Both the position numbers and the translations under genes were made by a program. The notes under the pieces are model-generated. The model made no database searches. It was given only the letters and a program-made list of their open reading frames with translations, and was not told the DNA's origin. Below, in pieces: positions 41,211-54,100 of a stretch of DNA of 64,000 nt (positions within the stretch are counted from its first letter, which is position 1; every line of letters starts with the position of its first letter). Source of the stretch: Myxococcota bacterium (lineage in GTDB: Bacteria > Myxococcota_A > UBA9160 > SMWR01); assembly GCA_022447545.1 (NCBI GenBank), contig JAKVBI010000018.1, positions 1 through 64,000 of the forward strand, written 5' to 3'.

Positions 41211-42506
41211 ATGTTGAACAAGACGTCCAGGGGGCTGCTGCGCAGAGCCCGGCGAGTCATTCCCGGGGGCGTCAACAGTCCGGTCCGTGCCTACTCGGCC
41301 GTGGGTGGGGGGCCGCCGTTCATCGCGCGGGCCAAGGGTTCGCGGGTCTGGGACGCCGACGGCAATGAATTCATCGATTATGTGGGCTCGTGGGGGCCCA
41401 TGATCGCGGGTCACGCCCGCTCGAGCGTACTTCGCGAAATCCGAAGCGCACTTGCGCGGGGCACGAGCTTCGGCGCGCCGACGGAGCTCGAGATCGAGTT
41501 GGCCGAGCGGGTGTGTGCGGTGCTGCCCTCCATCGAAAAGGTGCGCATGGTCAGCTCGGGGACCGAGGCCACCATGAGTGCCATCCGGTTGGCGCGCGGA
41601 GTGACCGGTCGTGATCGCGTCCTGAAATTCGACGGCTGTTATCACGGGCACGTCGACTCCCTGCTCGTGGGTGCCGGCAGTGGCGTGGCCACTCTCGGGA
41701 TTCCCGGTTCGCCAGGGGTACCGAGAGCCTTCACGCGGCTCACCATCCAGGCGCCCTACAACGACCTGGCGGCAGTGCGGAAGGCCTTTGGGCGCTGGGG
41801 TCGTGAGTTGGCCTGTGTGATCGTGGAGCCAGTCGCCGGCAATATGGGTTGTATCCCGCCCGTGCCGGGTTTCCTCGAAGGGCTCCGGGAAGAGTGCGAC
41901 CGCAGCGGTGTGTTGCTGATCTTCGACGAGGTGATGACGGGCTTCCGGGTGGCCCGGGGTGGAGCGCAGGTCCACTACGGGGTCGAACCCGATTTGACGT
42001 GCCTGGGAAAAGTCCTCGGCGGCGGGCTGCCGGCAGCTGCCTATGGGGGTGCCAGGCACCTGATGTCCGAGGTGGCCCCCGAGGGCCCCGTCTATCAGGC
42101 GGGGACATTGTCCGGAAACCCCCTCGCCATGGCGGCCGGGGTCCAGACGCTACGGATGCTCGAGGAGCCGGGGGTCTACGAGCAACTCGGGGCTGCGTCC
42201 CAGCACTTGGCGGATGGCTTCCTCGAAGCCGCCCAGGCGGCGGGAGTCGAGCTGTCTGCCGCTGCGGTGGGGGGCATGTTCGGCTTCTTCTTTCACCCGG
42301 GCCCGGTGGAGAATTTCGGCCACGCGCGCCAGGCCCACGAGGGCCGTTTCAAGCGCTTCTTTGCCAGCATGCTCGAAGAGGGGATCTATCTGCCTCCCTC
42401 TCCGTATGAGGCTCTGTTCCCCTCACTCCAGCACCGCCGCCGTGACCTCGACCGCACCGTCGAGGCGGCCTACGCCGCCATGCGCCGAGCGGCTCGGGTG
42501 CGTTGA
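41211..42506 (+). CDS. hemL: Glutamate-1-semialdehyde 2,1-aminomutase
   Basis: 431 residues. PLP enzyme giving 5-aminolevulinate in the C5 tetrapyrrole pathway. Motifs: RRVIPGGVNSPVRAY (near residues 12-26), MVSSGTEATMSAIRLAR, FDGCYHGHVDSLL, LIFDEVMTGFRV with the cofactor Asp, and the PLP Lys in LGKVLGGGLPAAAYGG. Start ATG 41211 lacks a strong ribosome-binding site and follows gyrA by 27 bp, so it may be co-transcribed. An imperfect long hairpin follows. Confidence 0.95.
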   Translation: MLNKTSRGLLRRARRVIPGGVNSPVRAYSAVGGGPPFIARAKGSRVWDADGNEFIDYVGSWGPMIAGHARSSVLREIRSALARGTSFGAPTELEIELAERVCAVLPSIEKVRMVSSGTEATMSAIRLARGVTGRDRVLKFDGCYHGHVDSLLVGAGSGVATLGIPGSPGVPRAFTRLTIQAPYNDLAAVRKAFGRWGRELACVIVEPVAGNMGCIPPVPGFLEGLREECDRSGVLLIFDEVMTGFRVARGGAQVHYGVEPDLTCLGKVLGGGLPAAAYGGARHLMSEVAPEGPVYQAGTLSGNPLAMAAGVQTLRMLEEPGVYEQLGAASQHLADGFLEAAQAAGVELSAAAVGGMFGFFFHPGPVENFGHARQAHEGRFKRFFASMLEEGIYLPPSPYEALFPSLQHRRRDLDRTVEAAYAAMRRAARVR

Positions 42507-42511
42507 GTTTG

Positions 42512-42570
42512 CACCACCGCTCGGCTAGCATGCGCGCGGCCCGAAAGCGCTAGCGCCGCTCGAGTGGTGG
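42512..42570 (+). terminator. Long imperfect hairpin after hemL
   Basis: caccaccgctcggctagc (42512-42529) pairs imperfectly with gctagc...cgagtggtgg (42549-42570): CACCA/TGGTG, CTCG/CGAG and GCTAGC/GCTAGC are in register. It starts 6 bases after the stop; cgtttggttgt follows. Probable terminator separating hemL from the Fo genes. Confidence 0.5.
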
Positions 42571-42687
42571 CGTTTGGTTGTCCCTCGGACCTCGCGCATG
42601 GTGTCGCGGGTCGAGGCGCCGACCATCGGGCAGGTCGGTCGGGTAGGCCGGCAGGGTACGATCGGTCGGAAGTTTTTTGGAGGCTCC

Positions 42688-42990
42688 ATGGTGGGGTCTT
42701 CGGGTCGTAGGCCCACGACATCCAGGTCCAGTCTGGGGCCCGCCTATCAGGGTGCGGTCGAAGCGGGCCTAGCTATCGTGATCTCCGTGGGATTCGGTCT
42801 CTGGGCCGACACCCGTTTTGATACGAGCCCGGTGGGGCTGTTGGTGGGACTTGCAATCGGAATGGGAGCCTTCGCACTGAGAATCACGCGGTTGTTGCGC
42901 GGAATGAACGGAGCCCCGCCCGGGCCTTCCGGATCGGACTCGGGGCGCGAGCGTGAGCAGGAACGCGAGGGAAACGGACCAACCAGGTGA
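42688..42990 (+). CDS. AtpI/AtpZ-like small membrane protein of the Fo cluster
   Basis: 100 residues from ATG 42688, with TTGGAGG upstream. Two membrane helices: AYQGAVEAGLAIVISVGFGLWAD and VGLLVGLAIGMGAFALRITRLL, separated by the short polar TRFDTSP; a basic/Glu-rich tail follows. This matches the AtpI/AtpZ family, found before atpB, implicated in c-ring assembly or Mg2+ supply. A longer upstream frame is not supported. Overlaps the next gene as GTGA. Confidence 0.7.
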   Translation: MVGSSGRRPTTSRSSLGPAYQGAVEAGLAIVISVGFGLWADTRFDTSPVGLLVGLAIGMGAFALRITRLLRGMNGAPPGPSGSDSGREREQEREGNGPTR

Positions 42991-43457
42991 CACGAGCCAT
43001 TCAAATTACTCGAGACCCGATCGAGCAGCTGCACGCCCTGCTCGCTGCCTTGGCGATCACCACCTCGGCTATCGCAGTGGGCCCCTGGTTTTCGGCGAGC
43101 CTGGCCCTTGGCGTCGTACTCGCCATGCTCAATTTCCGGGCACTTCGCCGGGCCACCCAGCGACTGTTCAGCGGAGAGATTGCCGGCTCAGGGCCCTGGG
43201 TCGTGTTGTTCGCCATCCGCTTCGGTCTGCTTGGAGCGGCCATGTACATGGCGTTGGCGTCGGGCGCACACCCCATTGGGCTGGTGATCGGGCTATCCAT
43301 GATTGTCCCTGCCGTGGTGCTGTTTGCCTGGCGCAGGCCGCCGGTCTATCCGTTGGGTGCAGGCGCGGGCCGAGAAGTGCCGCCGCCGGACGATCCCAGC
43401 TGGGATGACTGGAACCCATGGCTTGCCAAAGAGCGCGAGCCCGAGGAAACACGATGA
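42987..43457 (+). CDS. ATP synthase subunit I-like membrane protein
   Basis: 156 residues, GTG start overlapping the previous gene. Four hydrophobic helices in pairs: LHALLAALAITTSAIAVGPWF, SASLALGVVLAMLNFRALRR, GPWVVLFAIRFGLLGAAMYMAL and GLVIGLSMIVPAVVLFAWR, then a Pro/Asp/Trp-rich cytoplasmic tail. The pattern fits the ATP synthase I family. Its stop overlaps atpB (ATGA), so it is co-translated with subunit a. Function in assembly is inferred from position. Confidence 0.75.
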   Translation: MTRAIQITRDPIEQLHALLAALAITTSAIAVGPWFSASLALGVVLAMLNFRALRRATQRLFSGEIAGSGPWVVLFAIRFGLLGAAMYMALASGAHPIGLVIGLSMIVPAVVLFAWRRPPVYPLGAGAGREVPPPDDPSWDDWNPWLAKEREPEETR

Positions 43458-44128
43458 GCATTTACGGTCTGCTCGAAGAGCTCGTCCATCCCGTATTCCA
43501 GGCCACCGCCATTGCGGTGTTGCTCTTGCTGGCACTTGCCTTCGCGGTGCGACGTCAGATCGCTGCGTCCGGGGGCGGCATCAGTCCGGACGAAGGCGTC
43601 AGCTTGCGCAATGTCATCGAGGTCGTGATCGAGTGGTTGGCCGGACTGGCCCGAGAAAACATGGGCGACGACTACCGTCGCTGGTTCCCCATCGTCGGGA
43701 CGATGTTCTTCTTCATTCTCGTTTCAAACCTGCTGGGTCTGATTCCTGGGATCGGCGGAGCCACCAGTTACGTTGAGGCTGGCGCTGCGTGGGCGATCAT
43801 CGGCTTCGTGGTCTCGGAGGCCGTGGGAATTCAGAAGCACGGGCCGAGTTATATCAAGCATTTCCTCGGACCGGTCTGGTGGCTGGCGCCCTTCTTCCTG
43901 ATCCTGGAGATCCCCCTCCACTTCGCGCGCGTGATCACCTTGACGATCCGCCTGCTGGCGAACATGTTCGCGGACCACACCATCATCGCGGTATGGCTGG
44001 GGCTGATGCCGTTCCTACTGCCCTCGATCTTCATGGGCCTGGGGTTGATCGTCGCGATCCTCCAGGCCTTCGTCTTCACTTTGCTCACCATGGTCTACAT
44101 CAAGCTGGCGCTCGAGGAAGCCCACTGA
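43454..44128 (+). CDS. atpB: ATP synthase Fo subunit a
   Basis: 224 residues from ATG 43454. About five or six helices. The essential arginine that faces the c-ring is in TLTIRLLANMFADHT, followed by the final helices with QAFVFTLLTMVYIKLALEEAH, the usual C-terminus. PIVGTMFFFILVSNLLGLIPG is also conserved. Forms the ion half-channels. Encoded with c, some 16 kb from the F1 genes and across the candidate origin. Confidence 0.95.
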   Translation: MSIYGLLEELVHPVFQATAIAVLLLLALAFAVRRQIAASGGGISPDEGVSLRNVIEVVIEWLAGLARENMGDDYRRWFPIVGTMFFFILVSNLLGLIPGIGGATSYVEAGAAWAIIGFVVSEAVGIQKHGPSYIKHFLGPVWWLAPFFLILEIPLHFARVITLTIRLLANMFADHTIIAVWLGLMPFLLPSIFMGLGLIVAILQAFVFTLLTMVYIKLALEEAH

Positions 44129-44173
44129 GGTCCTCGGGTAGTCACCGAATCAACGACAGAGAGGAACTACATC

Positions 44174-44512
44174 ATGCATAGGATCATTCAGCTGCTGGTC
44201 TGGACCCTCGTCCCGACCCTTCTGCCGGTGGTGGCGCTGGCCGCGGAAGGCGCGGACGCCCAGGCCGTGGGAACGGGCCTCCCGTACCTGGGTTATGGGA
44301 TCGGCGCCGGCCTCGCTGCCGGCCTCGCGGGCCTCGGCTGTGGGATCGGTCAGGGTCTGACGGCCGGAAACACCACGGCCGGAATCGCCCGTAATCCCGG
44401 TGCGTCGGGTGTGATGAACACACCGTTCATCCTCGGCATGGTCCTCATCGAGTCCATCGCGATCTACGGGCTCTTGATCGGGATCCTGCTCTGGCTCAAG
44501 CTTCCGGGCTGA
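44174..44512 (+). CDS. atpE: ATP synthase Fo subunit c
   Basis: 112 residues, against about 80 for most c subunits. The extra N-terminus (residues 1-28, LLVWTLVPTLLPVVALAAEG) resembles a cleavable signal peptide. The hairpin follows: helix 1 with GYGIGAGLAAGLAGLGCGIGQG, loop ARNPG, helix 2 with LGMVLIESIAIYGLLIGILL. The carboxylate is E93; Q60, S94 and Y98 sit where Na+-binding c-rings have Q32, S66 and Y70. GAGAGGAAC lies upstream as a good ribosome-binding site. A strong hairpin follows. Confidence 0.95.
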   Translation: MHRIIQLLVWTLVPTLLPVVALAAEGADAQAVGTGLPYLGYGIGAGLAAGLAGLGCGIGQGLTAGNTTAGIARNPGASGVMNTPFILGMVLIESIAIYGLLIGILLWLKLPG

Positions 44513-44839
44513 CGGAGACACGGACGCGCGGCGATTCTCCGCCGCGCGTCCGTGGAACCGCCGGGCGGGTGCTCGAAGTGGGCTTCACCCCGTAGTCATG
44601 CCCAAATCGAAACCGTGCACCCACCCGACGGTCCGAATGCCACCGGCCCCCGGTCCCGATAGAGGGGCGTGGTGGCAGTGCCTGCTGGCACGCAGGACAC
44701 CCAGAGCAATTGCTGTGCCAGGCCCCGTGCCCCACGTGAGGAGGCCACTCGGGGCTTGTCATGGCTCAGGACGCCGGGGTGGCGTCGTTGGCATCACCGT
44801 GGCCCGGCCGCGGTGTGAAGGGCCGTTTGCAGGTGCCGC
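44513..44839. other. Gap between atpE and tmk
   Basis: 327 bases without a convincing gene. After the terminator hairpin it holds a GTGCC-TGCT-GGCAC hairpin near 44677, the palindrome agcaattgct near 44706, and a GCCCCG/CGGGGC pair near 44725-44758. An open frame of 81 codons crosses it but has no protein-like features. The structure density is notable but I recognise no RNA family. Confidence 0.4.
44519..44554 (+). terminator. Strong hairpin after atpE
   Basis: A perfect 15-bp stem (arms 44519-44533 and 44540-44554) with a 6-base loop, starting 6 bases past the atpE stop. No U-run follows, common in GC-rich genomes. It could terminate or protect the short, abundant atpE mRNA. Confidence 0.75.
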
Positions 44840-45454
44840 GTGAACACGGGGGCACTTTTGGCTTTCGAGGGTCTCGACGGCTCCGGGAAGAGCACCCAGG
44901 TTCGGCGTTTGGTGGCTGCTCTGGAAGCATCGGGGGTCGAGGTCTTGGAGACCCGAGAGCCGACCTCCGGCCCGGTGGGTCGCCGCATCCGGGAGATGGC
45001 TCGATCCGGAAATGCGGTGGCGCCTGAACTCGAACTCGAGTGGTTTTTCGAGGACCGCCGAGAGCACGTCCAGCAGGTCATCGCACCGGCTCTGGCAGCG
45101 GGTCAGACGGTCGTGACCGATCGCTATTACCTGTCGACCGTCGCCTACCAGGGTGCGCGGGGCCTGGATGCCGAGGACATCCTACGGCGCAGTGAGGCTG
45201 AATTTCCCGTTCCGGATCTGGCGCTCCTGCTCGATCTGGAGCCGCGTTTGGGGATCGCGCGCGTGGAGGCACGGGGTGGGGAGGTGGAGAGTGTGTTCGA
45301 ACGCCTCGACTTTCTCGAGATCGTCCACGAGGAGTATCGCCGCCTCGACCGGCCCTACCTGGTCCGGGTGGCAGCTGCCGCTGACCCCGAGGATGTGCAG
45401 GCGCGGATCGCACAAGTCGTGGGAGAACAGCTGAACCTTTCGCTCCGTCTTTGA
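44840..45454 (+). CDS. tmk: Thymidylate kinase
   Basis: 204 residues, GTG start. P-loop FEGLDGSGKST, TREPTSGPVGRRIR, the DRY motif in VTDRYYLSTVAYQG, and the lid region RGGEVESVFERL. Converts dTMP to dTDP. The Arg-containing P-loop of E. coli-type enzymes is absent (Asp-Gly-Ser-Gly), so catalysis probably relies on lid residues. Converges with uvrA, 16 bp apart. holB, its frequent partner, is not here. Confidence 0.93.
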   Translation: MNTGALLAFEGLDGSGKSTQVRRLVAALEASGVEVLETREPTSGPVGRRIREMARSGNAVAPELELEWFFEDRREHVQQVIAPALAAGQTVVTDRYYLSTVAYQGARGLDAEDILRRSEAEFPVPDLALLLDLEPRLGIARVEARGGEVESVFERLDFLEIVHEEYRRLDRPYLVRVAAAADPEDVQARIAQVVGEQLNLSLRL

Positions 45455-45470
45455 GGGCTGCCTACATCAT

Positions 45471-48310
<2,840 letters not shown>

Positions 48311-48311
<1 letters not shown>

Positions 48312-49345
48312 CACGGTGCCGACGCGGGTGCCCCATCCGCCGGAGCTCGAAGCTGTGCGGCATCTGCAAAATGGCCCTGGCGCTCGATGTAGGTCTCCGC
48401 CCGCATCTCCTCCATCCATTCGCGGTACTTCACCATTTCCTTTTCCGCAAAGAGTTCCTGGGCGAGCCGAGGCTTGGCCTGTTCGAAGCTGATGAATTCA
48501 TAGGTTCTGCGATCTACCAGCTGCAAAAGGTTGCATCCCATCGGAAGTTCCGTGACGTCCGAGAGCTGTCCGGCTTTCAGCGGGGCCAGGTTCTGCTTCA
48601 TCCAGGCAGAGAGGTTGTTGGTGTGGACCCAACCGATGTCGCCACCTCGTTCGGGCACGATGGCGTTGTCGGCCCGCGCGAGTTCTTCGAAGGCCGCTCC
48701 GGCCAGCACGCGCTCACGGACCTCGTTGGTGATGGCACAGGCCTGGGCGGCCGTACGCCCGCTTTCACCCCCGTGGAGGACGAGGAGCTGGCGGATATGA
48801 ACTTCCTCGCCGCCCAGAGGCTGCTCGGAGAAACGCTCAGCGTACAGTGCGGAAACTTCAGACTCGTCGATCTCCACCTGGGAGGTGACCATCATGCCCA
48901 TGACCTTGCTGCGCTCGATCTCCCGCTTGAGCTGACCGCGATAGTCGGCCAACTCAAGGCCGGCCGCTGCAACGCTGGTTTCGAGTTCCTCGCGTGTGAG
49001 GCCATTCTCCTGGGCGATGGCGTCGACCGCTCGGTCGATTTCTTCGTCCGAGGCGTAGAGTTCGCGTTGCTTCACGATCTGTTCGATCAGGCGCCACTCG
49101 ATCATCCGTTCTAGGCCTTCGGCGTGAAGCTTTGCAATGTCTTGAGAGCTGGCACCATTGGCCCGCATCTGGCTCTCCGTGGGACCAACCATGTCCCTGA
49201 CTTCGGAGATGAGGACGATGTTGCTGCCCACCTGGGCGGCGATTCCGTCGACCACGATTTCTTCTGCCAGGACGAGCAGGGGCGCCAGGGCAAGGGACGT
49301 GCCCAGCACCAGCGTGCGCAGAGGTCCGGTTGAGAGGTTCCCCAT
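48311..49345 (-). CDS. Periplasmic SurA/PpiC-type peptidyl-prolyl isomerase
   Basis: 344 residues. Signal peptide ([21 protein letters not shown]), SurA N-terminal chaperone domain ([20 protein letters not shown], then [16 protein letters not shown]), then one parvulin domain with [28 protein letters not shown] and [25 protein letters not shown]. SurA has two parvulin domains; only one is seen here. It probably escorts outer-membrane proteins such as the porin at the window start. uvrA begins at its last base, so they share an mRNA, probably without functional link. Confidence 0.88.
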
Positions 49346-49398
49346 GCCGCCATGGTAGCCCGGACGTTCTTCCTGGCACGGGCCGTGCGGGGCCAGGT

Positions 49399-51021
49399 TT
49401 AGGGCAGAGCGGGGAGTAGTACGCGAATTCGGCTGCCGTGGTTGACGCGGCTCTCTAGCTGGATGATTCCGGAATGCCGTCGCACGATCGCCTCGGCGGC
49501 CGCCAAGCCAAGGCCCCGCCCCGTGAACTTCGTCGTAAAGAAGGGCTCGAAGATTCGTTCGAGATTTTCGGGCTCGATTCCCTCACCGGTGTCCTCGACC
49601 TCGAAGAAGACATGGAGGCCCGGCTCGAGGGGGCTTTCGGGCTCGACGACACCCGCTGGGGTCTCTTCGATGGTCTCCGAACCCGTGCGGATGGTCACTC
49701 GTCCCTCTTCATCTCCCATGGCTTCTGCCGCATTGGTGACGAGAATCATCAGGACCTGGGACAGCTGGGATGAGTCTCCGGTTGTACTCGGGGGGTGTCG
49801 TTGGAGTTCGTAGGCGAGGACGGTTCTTCCCGAGATGGCGCTTTCCAGCAGCTGCCCCACGTCGCCGATCAGGCGTGTGACGTTCAGCGGAGCCATCTCC
49901 AACTCCTCGGCGCCCGCGTAGGCGAGCATCTGCTCGGTGAGGGCAGCGGCGCGTTGAGCGGCGAGCTGGATCTTTTCGAGCCGGGCACGGATCGGGTCGT
50001 CCTCGGTGAGATCCATCATGGCGAGCCCGGCACCTCCCAGAATCGGGGTCAGGAGGTTGTTGAAGTCGTGGGCGATACCGCCTGCCATGACCCCGAGACT
50101 TTCGAGTCGCTGGGCCTGCTCGATGCGCTCCTCGAGCTCGAGCCGTTCTCGTGCGGCCCGTAGGGTCTCGGTGATGTCCCGCGTCACGGCCAGAATTCGC
50201 ACCTCGCCGCTTCTTCCCTTGTAGTGGATGAGGTTGCTCTCGAGCCAGATCCACTTTCCATTTCGGTGCTGGAAGCGGTAGGGGCGAATCTCGACGATGC
50301 TCGGAAGTTCGCTCTGTTCGCTGAAACCCAGTCCTTCTACTCGCTCCAGATCTTCGGGATGAACACGCTCGAACGGAAGCATGGCGTGAAGCTCATCGAA
50401 GGTGTAGCCGGTCAACTTCTCGACATTGGGGCTCGCGAAGAGGATGTTCCCCTGGTCGTCGGCCTCAGAGATCATGTCGTAGCTCAGTTCCGAGACGACC
50501 CGATTGCGCTCTATGCTCTCGCGAAGCAGGTGCTCGGCCTGGGTGCGCTCGGTGACGTCCTGAGTGAAGGCGAGAGTGTGTACGGAACCCTCGGGGGTCT
50601 GGAATTCGCGGACGGAAGAGGTTTCGAGCCAGATCCATTCGCCAGTCCTGGCCCGAAAGCGGAACAATGCCCGGGAGGGCCGTCCTTTGCCCTCGACGTT
50701 GGTCGTGAGCTTGGCCACTTCGGAGAGGTCGTCGTCGTGGACCGAGAAGAGTGCGGTCTGCCCGATCCATTGCTCGCGCTTGTAGCCTGTGATCTGTTCC
50801 CCGGTGTCGCTTACGTCGCAGACACGTCCCTCTTCATCGATCTCCAGCAACATGGCGCCTACACGCTCGAGGACCTGTTGGAAACGAGCATCGGGCCGCG
50901 CGGGATGCTCCAGCACTTGTTCGTGGTGGGGTTTCCCGCCCCGAGCCTTCCGCAGACGCTGAAACTCGCGGATGATTTCGTAGCGGGTTTGCGACGGGTA
51001 CTTGCTCTGACTCACGGGCAT
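49399..51021 (-). CDS. PAS-domain sensor histidine kinase
   Basis: 540 residues from ATG 51021; GTG 51015 with GCGAGG 6 bases before it is equally good. Two PAS/PAC units (residues about 45-170 and 175-305, each with WIWLE and DVTER/DITET ends). Then HisKA with the phospho-acceptor His in AGGIAHDFNNLLTPI and an ATPase domain with NAAEAM (N), DTGEGI (G1), FFTTK (F) and GRGLGLAAA (G2). No membrane segment, so it senses a cytoplasmic signal, perhaps redox or ligand. No receiver domain and no regulator next to it. It follows mfd by about 90 bp. Confidence 0.9.
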   Translation of the reverse strand: MPVSQSKYPSQTRYEIIREFQRLRKARGGKPHHEQVLEHPARPDARFQQVLERVGAMLLEIDEEGRVCDVSDTGEQITGYKREQWIGQTALFSVHDDDLSEVAKLTTNVEGKGRPSRALFRFRARTGEWIWLETSSVREFQTPEGSVHTLAFTQDVTERTQAEHLLRESIERNRVVSELSYDMISEADDQGNILFASPNVEKLTGYTFDELHAMLPFERVHPEDLERVEGLGFSEQSELPSIVEIRPYRFQHRNGKWIWLESNLIHYKGRSGEVRILAVTRDITETLRAARERLELEERIEQAQRLESLGVMAGGIAHDFNNLLTPILGGAGLAMMDLTEDDPIRARLEKIQLAAQRAAALTEQMLAYAGAEELEMAPLNVTRLIGDVGQLLESAISGRTVLAYELQRHPPSTTGDSSQLSQVLMILVTNAAEAMGDEEGRVTIRTGSETIEETPAGVVEPESPLEPGLHVFFEVEDTGEGIEPENLERIFEPFFTTKFTGRGLGLAAAEAIVRRHSGIIQLESRVNHGSRIRVLLPALP

Positions 51022-51110
51022 CCTCGCGCGGACGATTCGCCATCTGCCGCGGCGCCTACGATGCACCCGGCTGCTGCACAAGTCAAAGAGGGCCGAGGGC
51101 ACGGGCCCTT

Positions 51111-54100
51111 TCAGTTGGCGAGATCCGAGAGCAGCTTGTGTGCGGTCTCGAATAGGGCATCGGAGCCCAGGGACGGCGCCGGTGCGTAGATCTTGTGTTC
51201 TGGAGTCACCCGGACCCCACCGCCGCCGGGGCTTGCCTGGGTGACGAGAGCCATCAGACGCTGGGGGTCGATCTGGGTTACCTGGCCCGCGGTCAGAACC
51301 AGCTCGCGGCTGCGTACATCGATGGCAGCGATTCCGAGTTCCCGCGCCCGGATCTTCAGCCGGATGACTGAGATCAGGTTGCTCGCTTCCACGGGCAGAG
51401 GGCCGAAGCGGTCGAGGATTTCGTCTCGGACCCGATCCACTTCCGATGGGTCACGACAGCTCGATAAGCGCTTGTAGAGAACGAGTCTCTGGTTGGTTGA
51501 TGAGACGTACCCTGCTGGTAGCCGTGCGGCGACGGGCAGACGGATCTCCGGGTCGATTTCTTGAACGCTCGGCTTTCCCTTGAGTTCGTCGATGGTGGTT
51601 TCCAGCATTTCCATGTAGGTCTCGTAGCCGACCGCCGACAGGTTGCCCGACTGCTCGGCCCCCAGCAGATTTCCAGCGCCCCGGATCTCGAGATCCATAC
51701 TCGCGAGCCGAAACCCACTGCCGAGTTCCGTGAGGTTTCGGATGGCATCGAGGCGCTTCTCGGCATCGTCCGTGAGGGCACCCCGGCCGGGAATCAGGAG
51801 ATACGCGTAGGCTCGTTGATGGCTTCGTCCGACGCGACCCCGCAACTGGTAGAGCTGAGCGAGCCCCAAGCGATCCGCGCGATCGATCACAATGGTGTTC
51901 GCACGAGGGATATCGAGACCACTTTCGATGATGGTGGTACTCAGGAGAACGTCGCCCTCGCCACGCATGAAGGAGAGCATCTTTTCTTCCAGCACTTGTT
52001 CCCGCATCTGACCATGGGCGACCACGGTCTCCACCTCGGGGACCAGGCGCTTCAGAAGCTCGGCCATCGCACCGATCGAACGAACCCGGTTGTGGACGAA
52101 GAAGACCTGTCCCCCGCGCCGGACCTCTCGCAGGATGACTTCGCGGATCAGTGATTCCTGAAACGGGCATACCTGGGTGCGGATCGCCAGACGGTCGGCA
52201 GGGGCCGTGTCGATGACTGATAGGTCGCGGATGCCCGTGAGTGCCAACTGCAAGGTTCTCGGAATCGGTGTGGCAGTGAGGGTGAGAACATCGAGGGTTT
52301 TTTTCAGCTGTTTGATGCGTTCTTTGTGGGCGACTCCGAAACGATGCTCCTCGTCGACCACGAGCAGGCCGAGGTCGCGAAATCGAACTTTTCCCTGCAG
52401 TAAACGGTGGGTCCCGATGACGATGTCGATGGAGCCGTCGGCCAGGCCTTCGAGAACCTGTTTCGACTTCCGCGGGCTTTGAAAGCGTGAGAGGGCCTCG
52501 ATCCGAACGGGATAGTCGCCCAGGCGTTCTCGGAAGGTCTCTTCGTGCTGTTGGCACAGGATCGTCGTAGGCACCAGAATGGCCACCTGCCGCCCGTTCA
52601 TGGCAGCTTGAAAGGCCGCTCGAACGGCGACTTCGGTCTTGCCATACCCCACGTCGCCACACACGACTCGATCCATGGGTTTTTCGCGCTGCATGTCCGA
52701 GAGGACGTCTTCGATGGCGCTCAGCTGGTCGGGTGTTTCCTCGAAGGGAAATGAGGCCTCGAATTCCTCGAACAGGCGGTCGCGAGGGGGAAATGCGTAG
52801 CCGGGTGCGAGCTCGCGCGCCGCATGGACGGAAAGCAACTGGTGGGCCATGTCGCGAAGGCTCTTCTTGACATCACGTTTGGCTTTTTCCCAGGTCGCTC
52901 CGCCGAGCTTATCGATGCGTGGCACGTGCCCGTCGGAACCGGTGTAGACCTGAATACGATCGAGTCGATCGATGGGCAGGAACAGACGGTCGCCTTCTGC
53001 ATACTCGAGGCGCAGGAATTCGTTGTGCCCGCTGTTCAGTTCGAGTTCCGTCAGTCCCCTGTAGATCCCGATTCCATGTTCCGAGTGCACCAGGTACCCG
53101 CCCGGCGCGAGTTGGGAGAGCGCCTCGACCGCCGCACCCTGGGGCCATCGGCTTCGCCTTCGCCGGCGTTCGCGCGGGCCGAAGATCTCCTCCTCGGTGA
53201 CGATGGACAGCCCATCACTCGAAAGCAGTGTGCCCGCGGACAGGGAAACGGGCCGGATCTCCACGCGCCCGGGTCCCGACCACCGCCACACCGGTCGAGG
53301 TTCGGTGGCGGTACGGGCCTTCACCCCGTAGCCCTCCAAGAGTGCTCGCAGGCGTTCGGCCCCGGAGAGCGAAGCGGTCGTGAGGACCGTGGACCAGCGC
53401 TGTTCCCTCCACTGGTCGATCCGCTCCACCAGAGGCGCCAATGCGCGGTCGCTGGAACGTGCGCCGATCAACTCTCGGCGCAGTTCCTCGTGGTCGCCGG
53501 CCCGAAGTTCGCACTGGTCCACGCCGCGATCGGCCTCGTCGCCGTCGAAGATCTCGAGACGATCGATCCACACGGGTCGCTGGGCGCGTACGCGTGCAAA
53601 CAGGTCATCGAGGGGCACGAGGAGCTGATCGGGTGGGGCAACGACCCGTCCGCTGTCACGCGCGACGGTGAAATTATCGAACGCCTCGGCGACGTATTGC
53701 TCGAGGCGGCTGCGTCCAGTTTCCTCGTCATCCACGATCCACAAGGTGTCGGCAGGCAGGTAGTCGAGCGGGTTCGCGAGCGGGCGCGAGAGGAGAGGAG
53801 CCAGGGATTCGGCGCCCGGCGGTACGTAGCCGCGCAGGAGACCTTCGAGCAATTCGTCCACGTTTCGATTGGGGATCTGTTGCCGGGCGGCCAACTCCCG
53901 GATGGCGGCGGAGTTTTCGATCACCAGGGAACGCTCCACGAGGAGCTCACGGGGAGGGGGTGCGACGGCGTGGGCGAGTGTTCCCTCGGAGCGCTGATCG
54001 CCCGGATCGAAGGAGCGGATGGATTCGACCTCGTCGCCGATCAGTTCGATTCGGATCGGATGCTCGGCCTGAGGCGGGAAGAAGTCGAGGATGCCCCCGC

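Noticed and set aside
40371-42059. 562-codon open frame on the minus strand opposite gyrA and hemL
   Set aside because: It is antisense to two well-conserved genes, crosses their boundary and has no recognisable domains; long antisense frames are expected from GC-rich codon bias.
44598-44843. 81-codon frame before tmk
   Set aside because: Pro/Arg-rich composition without motifs, no ribosome-binding site, and it runs into tmk; probably non-coding.
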